DNA of 64,000 bases, from assembly GCF_000203815.1 (NCBI RefSeq), contig NW_004457644.1, positions 1 through 64,000 on the forward strand, written 5' to 3'. The notes beneath the pieces were generated by a model. It was not told where the DNA came from, ran no database searches, and saw nothing but the letters and a program-made list of their open reading frames with translations. Position numbers and translations under genes: made by a program. Source of the DNA: Cavenderia fasciculata (taxonomy: Eukaryota > Evosea > Eumycetozoa > Acytosteliales > Cavenderiaceae). Below are positions 1-10,554 of the stretch, piece after piece. How positions within the stretch are numbered: position 1 is the first letter of the stretch; each line of letters starts with the position of its first letter.

Positions 1-158
1 TTTGATAACCAGCCACTTGTTCATAACCTTCTTCATCATTGAATGTCCATGGTTGCCATTTATCGAGAACTGGTAACCGAGTTGCTCGACACATAGCGAT
101 GTGCCAAGATAAGGAACACAACTATCACCGAATACACCAATACTTGAAGACCAGCTTG
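1..158 (-). pseudogene. serine carboxypeptidase (S10) fragment
   Basis: The reverse complement matches the part of the intact-looking carboxypeptidase gene (1462-3168) that encodes the active-site Asp region, the part corresponding to about 2785-2947. The match runs from the Leu-Val-Tyr-Ser-Gly-Asp segment to the Val-Ala-Gly-Tyr-Gln segment. It lacks six bases just after the Gly-Asp codons and has a further one-base disruption, so it is not translatable through. It may continue beyond the left edge of the window. It is closer in sequence to the fragment at 8041-8320 than to the main gene, suggesting both derive from another paralogue. Confidence 0.85.
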
Positions 159-341
159 TTTGTTTTTACATTGTTGTTTTCTTTTCTTTTTCTTTTCCAA
201 TTTCATTTCTTGTTTTTCTTTTGGATTTTCTTTGTAATCTTGTTTTCTAAATCTTTTGGATTTACGGGTGTCTCACCAACATCATTACTCGTAAGCTGGT
301 TCTCTTGATCCAATCAAGTTTCTTCGTTAACACCCGTCACT

Positions 342-1155
342 CTATGTGCTTGAAAGAATATTATGATTAAAGCTTTTGAATGCTCCACCAACTCCACTAC
401 CACTACCACTCGATGACGATGACCTGAATAAGACTGACTTATTGGATGATCTATATATCCTTGTGAAGTTGTCAACATTCTTCTTCATTTGGATGTGTGA
501 GTTGGTGTCTTGACCGATGACGTTGATGGTGATTCTGTAGACGCATCTAGAGATGGTACATAGATGGTCTGATACGGGAATCCTTAAACAATTCGTTAAC
601 GAATTGGTAATAGATGAACGACCCTAAGCAACTATAGTTGTTAAGGCAGTAACCCGAAACTGCGATTTCTTGGGTTGAGAATCTTGTTGGTTGACGTGGT
701 CTCTAATTCCTTGCATTGCTCAAAGAGTCTTTCGATCCATTTACATATTTATCAACATTCAGACAAGAGTGACTGTATCGGTCAAAGGTCGTGAATTGGT
801 TGTTGGCGTTGTACTCTCAGGTTTCTGTCAGCTTTGTAATTGGTACGTCTTGACTGACCTAGATTCTAATTTCATTTAAATGTGATAATCGTTCTAATTG
901 TTAGCAGGTTGTTGGTGGTGAATCATCTATTTATCTATCTATCTATATACATACGACATTGGATGCCCGTTTGAATAATGGGATACGACCGATACTTGGT
1001 TAGCCAAAGTCTTTGAACCATTCACATTCCTCTTTAAAATCAACTTCTTTGTTGTTGGTAAGTGGTTTTAGTTGTTGTTGTTGTTGTTGTTGTGAATACT
1101 CTACTTCTACTTCTTCTTCTGATGTGATCTTTGCTATTCCCAACAAATGCATCAT
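342..1155 (-). pseudogene. decayed multi-exon gene, unidentified
   Basis: Several adjacent minus-strand stretches read like dictyostelid coding sequence but are broken by stops and frame changes. An exon-like block from 1155 to 955 starts Met-Met-His-Leu-Leu, has an acidic stretch and a Gln8 tract, then reads KEECEWFKDFG followed by a TAA where translation would otherwise continue as PSIGRIPLFKRASNV. It ends at a good GTATGT donor. A matching AG acceptor is at 866-867 and the next exon reads NLGQSRRTNYKADRN. Further pieces include WIERLFEQCKELETTS and an open stretch (623-342) with RCVYRITINVIGQDTNSH, ending in a Ser/Gly-rich run. I do not recognise the family. The coherent exon-like order on one strand supports one dead gene rather than chance ORFs. 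Confidence 0.5.
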
Positions 1156-1461
1156 CAAATACACTCGGCTTGATTAATCTTTTTTGTATATGCTTCGAAA
1201 CATTTGCTAAACCTTTCTTTAAGCGTGTTGTTGTTGTATGAAGATCTTCATAAATAAATAAACAGATAAAAGAGATGAAGAATCATCTTTTGATCACGTA
1301 ATACATAAAAATAAATATCATAATTTTTTTGTTAAAATAAATATCATTTTTTTTAAAGGTCTGCTTGCATCAGTTCGCACAATTGTAAATATCTGTATAC
1401 ACATAGCTTTAAAGTAAACTTGTACAACAACAAAAGAGACAAGAGATAGAGAAGACAAGCG

Positions 1462-3168
1462 ATGGCTGTATCAGTAACAACGACGATTGTAGTTACATTG
1501 TTATTGATTGTTTGCATATCACTAGTGAATGTAGATGCATCTACTATCAATCCCATCACATCATTGCCGACATATGATAAAGCTATCAAAGGACAATACT
1601 CTGGGTACATCACTGTCGATAGTACAAAGCAATACTTTTATTGGTTCATTGAATCTGAAGCCAACTCAAAGGATCCCTCTCAGGATCCATTTATTATTTA
1701 TGTATGTGGAAAAAAAAAAATTTCTAATTAAATAATATTTATAGATACTTATACTCGTTTCTATTCATTTGATTGAATCAAACCAATCAAAATCGAATAG
1801 TTCCAAGGTGGTCCTGCGTGCTCAAGTATGCTAGGAGCATTAACTGAAAATGGATACTTTACAGTAATGAAAGACATAAAGAAAAGCGGGCAAGACAAAT
1901 TCTATATCGTTGAGAATAAATATAGTTGGTCTAAACTTGGACACGTCCTCTACATTGAAAGTCCAGCTGGTGTTGGATTCTCCTACAATGAAGATGGAAA
2001 CTATACAACTGGTGACACTCAAACCGCTGAAGATAATTTGGCTGTTGTCAAGGGTTTCTTTATTATTCCCAGATTATGCTTCTTCTCCTCTTTTTGTTGG
2101 TGGTGGTATGTTATTATGATATTAAATGTGTTCATATAGAGAGAGACAATGTTATTGTTTATTTGATATTAATTAATTTATTTATTATAATTTTTTTTAG
2201 AATCATATGCAGGACATTATATTCCACAAGTAGCACAATTAATGGTGCAAGATTCATCGATAAATATTCATGGTATTATGGCTGGTAATCCATCGTTTAA
2301 TTACACAACCGATGCACAATACTATTTACCATTTATGGCCGGACATGGATTATTGTCATACAGCGATTTCCAAAACTTGACCGACATTTGCCAAGGTTCA
2401 TTTTACCCAGGTACAGCTGAATGTAATGATGCAATCAACATATTGTCGACCAACTTTGATCTCATCAACCCATACAACATTTTGGAAGCTTGCAAGGGTG
2501 GAGGTCCCAGCAAAGGTGGAGCTTGTTTCACTGCCGATGCCTTTTCCTCTGAACTCAGACAATCCAACCCAGAGACGACAGTTGCCAAGAAAGATGTGTC
2601 TCAGGTATTTATCCCATGTCTCGATGAATCTGCCGTCACTGGCTATCTCCAGAGAAGTGATGTCATGAAACACCTTGGTGTCTCTGTCAGAAATATTGCT
2701 ACAGGTACATGGCAACCATGCTCGAGTGCCGTAAACTATACTCAATACCTCGAGAATATTCCACAAGACTACCAAACACTCCTCCAAGCCGGTCTTCACG
2801 TATTGGTGTACTCTGGTGATTTGGACAGTTGTGTCCCCTATCTTGGCACATCCTTGTGCGTTGAACAACTTGGTTACCCCATTCTCAATAAATGGCAACC
2901 ATGGACATTCAAGGATGAAGAAGGATTTGAACAAGTAGCTGGTTATCAAATTAGTTATGATTCTTCATCAGCTCATCCAAAGTCAACCCTGACTTATGCA
3001 ACTGTTAAAGGTGCTGGTCATGTATGTATTAAATTATTATCTAATTAATTTTTATATCATTAATTATTTCTTTTTAAAATATAGATGGTACCGCAATACA
3101 AACCAAAAGAATCATTATTATTGGTAACTCAATTCATTTCAAATTCATTGGGTATGGATTCACAATAA
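1462..3168 (+). CDS. secreted serine carboxypeptidase (peptidase S10) with a one-base frameshift
   Basis: Four exons: 1462-1701, 1801-2105, 2201-3021 and 3085-3168, with GTATGT donors and AG acceptors. Without the frameshift the product would be about 482 residues, normal for S10. A signal peptide covers about residues 1-26 (hydrophobic TLLLIVCISL, then NVDAS). Family motifs seen: the oxyanion segment FQGGPACSS across intron 1, the nucleophile motif GESYAGHYIPQVAQ across intron 2 (Ser about 183), Asp in YSGDLDSC (about 388), and the catalytic His in GAGHMVPQYKP (about 455) across intron 3. The whole triad is present. The expected reaction is removal of C-terminal residues in lysosome-like compartments or outside the cell. 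Oddity: exon 2 is 305 nt where 304 is needed. The frame slips near 2058-2066, after VVKGFF and before FPDYASSPLFVGG. This is either a genuine inactivating mutation or a sequence error. Confidence 0.87.
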
Positions 3169-3368
3169 ATATTTTGGCCCTTCTTTCCGCGATCAATCTA
3201 GGGAGAGAAGTGAATAATAAATAATGAATAATATTAAATAAATTAATTATTATATTAATCTATTTGAAACCTTTGGGTAAATAATAATAATAATAAGAAT
3301 AATATTAAATATTTATAATATTGATCTTGATCAATGAATTTACATCTTTAATTTCTGATATTTTAATT
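3169..3368. other. convergent intergenic spacer
   Basis: AT-rich spacer between the 3' ends of the carboxypeptidase gene (plus strand) and the nuclease-like gene (minus strand). It contains short AAT runs and AATAAA-like signals on both strands suitable for 3' end formation. No coding sequence is seen. Confidence 0.5.
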
Positions 3369-5848
3369 TCAACAATCTTCAAGATTGAATGTAATATTAC
3401 GGCGTGGTCGAGAGACGGGTGGAATAGCGGCATCAGTGACAGGTGTAGTAGCGACATTAGTGACGGGTGGAGTAGCGGCATCAGTGACGGGTGGAGTAGC
3501 GGCGTCATTGACTGAACCATCATCATTGGATGAAAAACCAAGTTTCTTGTATTTTAATTTCCAAGTTCCATCTGCTATTCTATCTAAAAATGATTGAGGG
3601 ACTTTGTTTTTGTCTTCATAGTCATCATCACTACTTTCGAAATCTTCGGGATTGAATGTAAGGCGTGGTCGAGAGACGGATGGAATAGCGGCATCAGTGA
3701 TAGGTGGAGTAGCGACATCAGTGAAAGGCATAGTAGTTTCATCATATTCTTCATCATAATCTTCATATTCTTCTTCCACTTCTCCATATTGATCATCTTC
3801 TAATTGTTCATCATGATAATGATATTCATAACCATCATAATCTTCATTTTCCTCTAATTCTCCATCTTGATCATAATCTTTCAATTGTTCATCATAATCT
3901 TCCAATTGTTCATCATCTTCTTCATGTTCATCTTCTTCCCCATCTTCGAATTCTTCTAAATCTTCATCGGTATCTTCTTCTTCATCTTCATCTTCATAAA
4001 CATCTTCATCATAATCTATTAATTGACCAACTTGATCATCTCCATCTTCCAGATCCTTGAAGTCCTTCATATACCATTTCATAAACTCTTTCTTTGGTGG
4101 CTGGTGAACCCAATTGTAATCGGTATGGTTTCTAGGAATAGTGATTATCTGTGTTCCAGATATATCCTTGATGCAATCCAATAGTTCGTTGTCCAAGCGA
4201 TATAAATTGGTGATCCAACTATGATGAATACGGATGAGAAGAATTCCGTTGTTCTTACAAAATTGATTTTTGACAAGGTCTCTTTGTCGTTGTCTCTCGA
4301 ATCCATCTGATGATTTGTTGAAAAAAAAGAAACTCTTTGCGTCAAAGTGTTGTTGACCATCAAATTCAATAATAACTTGATGGTTAACCAACTTGAAATC
4401 ATATCTAAGTCTATTGAGTGTGACTGGATTATGTTGTGTGGTGAATTGTATTTTATGGTGTTTCAAGTATTTTTCCACTCCCATCTCTCCATAAGAACTG
4501 GTTCTTTTACAATGAGTACATGGAAGGTACTCATATCTTGTGAGATGTTGGATTGAATGTGTGTTTAAGTGATTGAAACTACAAAAATAGTCGACCAATT
4601 GATAGATGGATTGGTATTCGAATTTAGGGTCGACCATCCTACCTTTATTCGACTCAACCCAGGAAACAACACTAGATGTTTTACTAATAGATGAAAAAAA
4701 TTAGTATAATAATTAATTTAATTAAATTTGAATAATATTTTCTTCTTACCCATCTTTGGTGCAAAACCTGCAAACAATTTTTCTTTTGTCTATGTAGTTC
4801 AAAATAATACTTTGGGTAACCCCCTTGTGGTTACTTTTGTTGCATTCAAACTTGCATATGTTTCTTTTACCTTTAACTGACTTTGGGTCGAGAGTACACC
4901 CTTTGTCAGCTACCCGTTGAACCCAGTCAATCTTGTTGGTTTCTAGACGGCACTTTTTACATGAGGTTGTAGCCCTTTGGATATCTTTAAATGATTTATC
5001 TTGGATGTGGCCATCTTCGCACATCATTTTGATTTTGCTGAGAAGAGCAGCAGTGATGTCTTTTTCATCCAACAGGGTATATCCCCTTTTCTCCAAAAGT
5101 TTTTGACGATACATTTTCTTTTCTTTTGGAGACTGTAAATTTTGTTTTGAGGACTTGATTGGTTTACGACTAGAATAAATAAATAAAAAGTTGGTTAATA
5201 TGTTTAATCCAGGTAGTTTTTTAAGAGTTGGTTTTAAAAAATACATACCCAAAATTGGTTTTACATGTGGCCACATGAGTACGTAAATTTTGGTTCGTTG
5301 AGCTAAAGGCATAAGTTCCTGTTACCCTCCATGTTGATTTGCAATGTGGACATTTAATGTTGTATATACCTCCATCCTTTTCAAGGGTCTCGAATCCATA
5401 TCCTTCAAAGTCGTCCTCATGCGAGTTATATTTACATTGTTTACAATCAACTGAAACTGCTTCTTTGTTTCTTGATAATTCATGTGTAGATTTTGAAATT
5501 TTATGTCCATTGGGGCATAATAAGTTAAAATCATCTTTGTTTGATATGTATTCTGAACCAGAATGTGTTTGGCAGTTATTTTTTTTGACAGTATTCAACA
5601 CTTTGACAGCCGATCCCTAATAAAAATAAAAAAATAAAAAATAAATAATTAATATGATGAAGTGATTGAAAGTAGAAACAAATCATTATGATAGATGATT
5701 TTTAAATACATACTTGTGCTCTTTTGTTAAAACGGAGTGTTTTATTCACTTTGATCTTGTAAACATTACTTTCTTGATTTTCAAAATCTAATTGTTTGAT
5801 CATTTTCAAAGATTGACCATTGAGTTGATAGTAATTGTATTGAGACAT
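3369..5848 (-). CDS. zinc-ribbon repeat protein with PD-(D/E)XK-like nuclease domain and acidic tail
   Basis: Assembled from four exons: 5848-5714, 5616-5249, 5169-4750 and 4683-3369. All junctions keep frame and use GTATGT or GTAAGA donors, giving 745 residues. The start at 5848 (MSQYNYYQLNG) is the only one that makes exon 1 open to the donor. Exons 2-4 carry repeated Cys/His pairs of treble-clef type: CPNGH...CKQC, CPHC...HVATC, CEDGH...CKKC, CKFEC...CRFC, then CTHC. A nuclease-like core follows: GE at about 373-374, YDFKL (Asp 403), IIEFDGQQHF (Glu 414, Asp 416, His 420), then RDLVKNQFCKNNGILLIRIH. This matches the general pattern of VSR/restriction-like endonuclease domains found behind zinc ribbons in phage and amoebal giant-virus proteins (family knowledge, not searched). 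A very acidic Asp/Glu segment and a Thr/Pro/Ala repeat tail close the protein. It probably acts on nucleic acid; the substrate is unknown. Confidence 0.75.
3432..3510. repeat. 24-bp coding minisatellite
   Basis: Three adjacent 24-bp units (3432-3455, 3456-3479, 3480-3503) and a partial fourth encode the repeated octapeptides TDAATPPV / TNVATTPV on the minus strand. A diverged second block of the same sequence lies at about 3660-3735, together with the flanking SRPR...TFN.ED segment. The 3' end of the nuclease-like gene has therefore been duplicated internally. Confidence 0.85.
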
Positions 5849-5864
5849 TGTATAAATGAAAATG

Positions 5865-6660
5865 GTGGAAATACGATATATTAAAAGAATTAATTGAGGT
5901 TGGGTGACTGGTAAATTTGAGATAATTTATCTATAAAGATACACTGATTTGGTAAAATGGAAATACAAATTGGCTGATTGTTGTGAAATTTGATATTTTT
6001 AAAGTGTAAATGGCAATGTCTAGATATAAATTTATTTAAAATGGATGAAACTGGGTGGATTTGAAAGGATAATGTTGAGTTTGAACTTTACAATGGATAA
6101 TTATAGGTTGATTGTCAAAAAATTATAGTTATTTAAAATGAACTAAATAGAGTTGAATGGATAGTGTGTAGATAAATGATTAAAAGGGATAGTTATAATA
6201 TACACAAAAGATAGAGAAATACAATGAATTGGTTAAGATACTGATTTGGAATAATAAATTACAAATTGGTTGATTGTTGTGAAAGTTGATAGTCCAATAA
6301 AATTGATCAGATAGAGTGAATGCAAATGGTTAGTGTTAAGACATAAATTTATGTCCAAATGTATTATTATTTACAATTGATTATAATAATAAACACAAAT
6401 GATATAATGAAAATGCAAATTGGTTGATTGTTGTGAAAGTTGATGTTAAATAGAGTGAATGTTGAGATATTAAACTACAAATGATAACAATACAAATAAT
6501 AGATATAATAGATATAAAATATAATAGATAATAGATAATAGATAATAGGTAACAGATACTATGATTGTTGTCTGATAGATAATAGATAGTGAGTGAGCGA
6601 GTGAGAGGGAGAGTGTATGTGATGTTCATTTTTTCCCTTTTTTTTAAATTTTTCAAGTTT
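5865..6660. repeat. AT-rich 5' flank with internal repeats, partly duplicated at 8530-8765
   Basis: This non-coding stretch upstream of the nuclease-like gene contains several diverged copies of a segment built around ATTGGTTGATTGTTGTGAAA, near 5970, 6260 and 6418. Its start and end blocks recur in order, shortened, at 8530-8765. The right part is a run of ATAGATA-type simple repeats. No gene is seen. Confidence 0.65.
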
Positions 6661-8040
6661 TAATAAATGTCAAAAAATAAATAATAGTGACCAGTTTGTA
6701 TAGACAGTAACTAACTTCCTTTACACTAGTACCAACACAGTATGTGTCTTTGAGATGATGGACAAGCCGACACTGTCATCTCAATCGCACCATTACAACA
6801 ACATGAGTATTTGAGCACACAATTGAATCATCAACTTTTTGGGATGGCAAGGTTTTCAATACTATAGAGAATAGAGGTCCTTTATCAATACTGATATACA
6901 TCATATACCATCAAAAGATCATAAAAGAAAACTCAACTATCTTTGTTGTAGTTAAACCACATCTGCAAATGGCTATCACCAACTATCCAATTTTTTTTCT
7001 TTTTTTTGAACTTTTTGCAACCCATTTGTTGTGATCATGAACAAATTTTGCGATATTTGATTTCATTTTCTTCAATTCCATTAGTACTGATAGGATAAAA
7101 AAAGATAGAAAAGAGAAAGTAACTTAATAAGCATTCAACAGATACAATGAATAATCTTGTCAAAGTAATGACTATTGTCATTTAGAAAAGAAAGATCAAA
7201 TTGGTGCTATCAAAATAGTATCGAGACAAAACTTGATTCTCTTTGGGAAAGAACTCCTATATTTCATCGTGCACCTCTTTTCATTGTAATGAAACTACTA
7301 GACACTTTACTTGGATCATTGATGACACTATCACTCTAGCAGTAGTGTTAAACACCCACCAACAACCAACCACAACAAAATAACAGTAATAGTAACAACA
7401 ATAATAATAGTAATACTTATGATAATAGTAATAATAATGATAGAACTACTCTGTACAAGTAACATATCAAGATACTGTACAAAGGATCTCCCTTTGAAGG
7501 TTATCTTTTTCATTGGACAATGAAAACGATATATTTGGCAAATATGACTATCCAATAGAAAGTGTGTATCTAGAGGACAGTGGTTGTATTTATACATATC
7601 TTTCAAAAATCAAGTCATGGTCGGAAGCTGTCCATTTTATGTAATACAACCATTGATCATTCTCTCACCTATTCTCAATGGATGCATTAAAGAGTGCCGT
7701 TTTTGAAGTCGATTAAATTGGCATTTGTGTGAAATCAATTTGGCTCTAGACATCATTGTTTGGTTGCTATTGGTTTCAACAATCGTATAAATCGTAGTAA
7801 TTTTTGTCAACTTAACCAATTTACACTTTCCAAACTATACGAAACTTCAATCTGTGCAACATTTTTAAAGACCAACCAAATAACATATTTCTTGGCCAAC
7901 TCGTACACTTTGAACCACACTTGATCATCTATCAAGCTCTTATTTGTCAAATTGAGTGATTACAAGACTATACCAAGTTGCTCCACACACAGCTCAACAA
8001 TTTCAAGACTATACCTAGGTAGTGAAAATTTTAGAGACTA
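6661..8040. other. no intact gene; short coding-like remnants on the minus strand
   Basis: No ORF here is convincing. On the minus strand a few short stretches have amoebal coding character but stops and shifts between them: about 7930-7820 (WFKVYELAKKYVIWLVF), about 7680-7600 (ENDQWLYYIKWTASDHD) and about 7560-7490 (LPNISFSLSNEKDNLQ). They may be a decayed gene. I cannot name it. Confidence 0.35.
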
Positions 8041-8320
8041 ATGTACAGTAATTTCCAAAACTTGACCGACATTTGCCAAGGTTCATTCTACCCAGGAAAT
8101 GATGTCATCAACTAATTAGTTCGACCTTATCAACCCCTTACAATATTTTGGTGTACTCTGGTGATTTGGACAGTTGTGTCCCCTATCTTGGCACATTGCT
8201 GTGTGTGGAGCAACTTGGTTACCAGATCTCGAAAAATGGTAACCATGGACATTCAATGATGAAGAAGGTTATGAACAAGTGGCTGGTTATCAAATTAGTT
8301 ATGATTCCTCGTTAGTTGTG
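8041..8320 (+). pseudogene. serine carboxypeptidase fragment with internal deletion
   Basis: Bases 8047-8150 match exon 3 of the S10 gene (QNLTDICQGSFYPG region). The sequence then jumps to the segment encoding the active-site Asp (VYSGDLDSCVPYLGT), skipping several hundred bases that include the QPCSSAVNYTQYL part. The deletion point lies in a shared short TTTTGG/TTGGTG context, consistent with a microhomology deletion. The match ends after ISYDSS at about 8310. It contains in-frame stops and has no start. Confidence 0.88.
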
Positions 8321-8529
8321 ACACACGGACAAGTGGTTGATGCAATGATTACCAAAACACTTGGTCCTTCTTTATTTCTTCATCAATATAATACATAATC
8401 TGATAAATAATTATAGTATAACAATAATAATATTTGTTGATTAATCAATTTCCTTTCCAAGGTCCCACTTTTATAATCTATAAATTGGAATATATCTGTA
8501 TGGTTGGTGTCTTGGATATTACAAATTGT

Positions 8530-8765
8530 GGAAATATCATAAATTAAAAGGATTGAAGTTGAGTGACTGGTGAATTTTGAGATAATTTACAATACAAATG
8601 GTATAATAAATTACAGGTTGTTTGATTGTTGATATTTATTTAAAATTATCCAGTGAATGAATAGTGTTGCAGATATAACTTTACAATGGATAGCCGTGAA
8701 ATTTGATAGTTGAATAAAATGAATTCAATGAATGTTGAGATATTAAACTACAAATGATAACAATA
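8530..8765. repeat. dispersed duplicate of the 5865-6490 flank
   Basis: Matches in order the beginning of the 5865-6490 block (the GTTGAGTGACTGGTGAATTT region) and its end (ATGTTGAGATATTAAACTAC), with the middle shortened. It is non-coding. Confidence 0.65.
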
Positions 8766-8820
8766 GATGGATGATTAACTAATATTTGATTATATGAAAA
8801 GTGAAGTCAATAAAGAATCT

Positions 8821-9196
8821 AAAATATGTTACTACAATAGATTTTGTAAAGCCGCTACTGGCATCTGCTTTCATATCGACACTGCCATGTTATAGAGATG
8901 ATTCATTGTATCATCCATGGGCTCAATATTGCATGCTGAAACATTGACAAAGAATTCAACAATACAATGAATCATCTCTATAACATGGCAGTGTCGATTG
9001 TTGGATTTGACTTGATCCGTATATTGGTTGTACCATCCCTTGTCTTACTTTTGATATGATACACCATTATATATTGGATCAATATCTTCTTTGTATCACT
9101 CTCTCTATACTCTATCTTTAAATCATTACATATAGCAGCCACTTTTTGTTTACTCTGACTTGATAACTCTTCTTCTGTATATATTCTCTTGTTATC

Positions 9197-9237
<41 letters not shown>

Positions 9238-9412
9238 CAGTATCTTGATTATTATTATCATTACTACTATTATCATTATCATTACTATTACTATTATTAT
9301 TCTTTTGTTCATTATTTCTATCTTGAGCTACTATTATTAACTATTTGATCGATGATGTATGATTTTATATTCTTTCAGTGATTGTATCTAGTTAGATCTA
9401 ATACTTGACATA
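8821..9412 (-). pseudogene. N-terminal fragment of the SAP/F-box/LRR family
   Basis: Minus-strand remains of the multigene family that fills 13.5-46 kb. The end of SAP-like motif 1, a Gln tract from TTG repeats (about 9198-9238), SAP-like motif 2 (ICNDLKIEYRESDTKK) and IQYIMVY are present. The sequence then skips to the QHAM.YRDDSLY segment, so the F-box-like part is deleted. A short piece of the same segment also occurs on the plus strand at 8877-8930. At about 9412 family sequence stops abruptly and carboxypeptidase intron sequence begins. Confidence 0.85.
8877..8996. repeat. perfect 34-bp inverted repeat
   Basis: Arms 8877-8910 and 8963-8996 are perfect reverse complements of 34 bp around a 52-bp spacer. 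Each arm carries the family segment encoding YRDDSLY (start of arm CGACACTGCCATG), so this is a local inverted duplication of gene-family DNA rather than a transposon end. Confidence 0.95.
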
Positions 9413-9414
9413 TT

Positions 9415-9814
9415 CGATTTTGATTGGTTTGATTCAATCAAATGAATAGGAACGGGTATAAGTATATCTAAATAAATAATTATGTTTTAGCTGGATTTTG
9501 ATTGGTTTGATTCAATCAAACGAATAGGAACGGGTATAAGTATATCTAAATAAATAATTATGTTTTTTTTTTTTTTTTTTCCATACATAAATTATAAATG
9601 GATCCTGAGAGGGATCCTTTGAGTTGGCTTCAGATTCAATGAACCAATAGAAGTATTGCTTAGTGTCTACTGTGATGTATCCAGAGTATTGTCCCTTGAT
9701 AGCTTTATCATATGTTGGCAACGATGTGATGGGATTGATGGTCGATGCATCATTCACTTGTATGCATATAAGCAATAACAATGTGACGACAATCGTTACT
9801 ACTGATATAGCCAT
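9415..9814 (-). pseudogene. carboxypeptidase exon 1 with a duplicated intron fragment
   Basis: Exon 1 of an S10 carboxypeptidase paralogue is intact from 9814 to 9587 (76 codons). It encodes a signal peptide (VVTLLLLICIQ) and STINPITSLPTYDKA, and ends at a GTATGG donor exactly where intron 1 of the gene at 1462 begins. Downstream, intron-1-like sequence occurs twice in tandem (9494-9566 and 9415-9488, about 73 bp each). There is no exon 2: the sequence runs straight into the gene-family fragment. It is a truncated gene copy. Confidence 0.88.
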
Positions 9815-10554
9815 CGGTTGTCTTCTATCTGTTTTGATGTATAAGTATACTTAAAAGTAATAAAGATACTTTAGGATCACCTGATCATGAACTGACGATA
9901 GCGGTTAAAAATGCTGTTAAAAAAATTCAAAAATTGCGTGTTCAGATTTTTATATTTATCTAACGGCTATGATAAAAAGAACTTGCTTCTTCTACCGAAA
10001 TGGTAGAGAGCTGCTCAATAGAGCAATTGATAGTAAGTAGTATTACCATGTATTCATCAGTCGCGAGTTCTAGTCTCTTGGTTTTGATAAATAAATAATT
10101 AAATAAGCCAGACAATAAAGGATTAGCAGATCTATCTTTTAATCAGATTGGGATTAACACCTAACGACCCAAGATCTATTCGAAAAGTGTTCTTGGTTGG
10201 TAGTTGGTTGGGTTATGGGCGTCTTATGATGGGAGTAGCCCTTAATTAATTAATTTAACCTAAACGACGAGACGACAACCTCCTACTTTGAAAAATAAAA
10301 AATCTGTTTTGGGATGGGTGATCTAAACAATGATCAAGTATCTGCAGTTACCATCAAGTGAGAGAAGGGGGTTGGTTCTGCTATTGTTATCCTTTCGTTT
10401 TTAAATGTGCACTCTAAATTAATTAACTTGTGATTTCTTTCTTTCTTTGATGACTTGTGCAAGCCATTCTAGCAAGATACCAAAAGCCATGTTCTTTTAA
10501 TTCAATTGAAATCAATCATACTATCTAGTTAGAAAAAAGAAGAAAGAGATAATT
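9815..10554. other. intergenic region, no gene seen
   Basis: Contains the 5' flank of the truncated carboxypeptidase exon and the upstream region of the LRR-IPT gene. A segment at about 10000-10080 has box-like similarity to a tRNA (GGTAGAG and GTTCTAGTC), but stems could not be closed convincingly. Nothing else is recognisable. Confidence 0.4.

Noticed and set aside
2398-2949. 183-codon minus-strand frame opposite the carboxypeptidase
   Set aside because: Antisense shadow of exon 3; no motif, start context or splicing support.
9160-9348. frame encoding poly-Val and poly-Tyr
   Set aside because: Translation of TTG and ATT microsatellites within a pseudogene fragment.
10000-10085. tRNA-like box elements
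   Set aside because: GGTAGAG and GTTCTAGTC are present, but acceptor and anticodon stems do not pair, so no tRNA gene can be supported.
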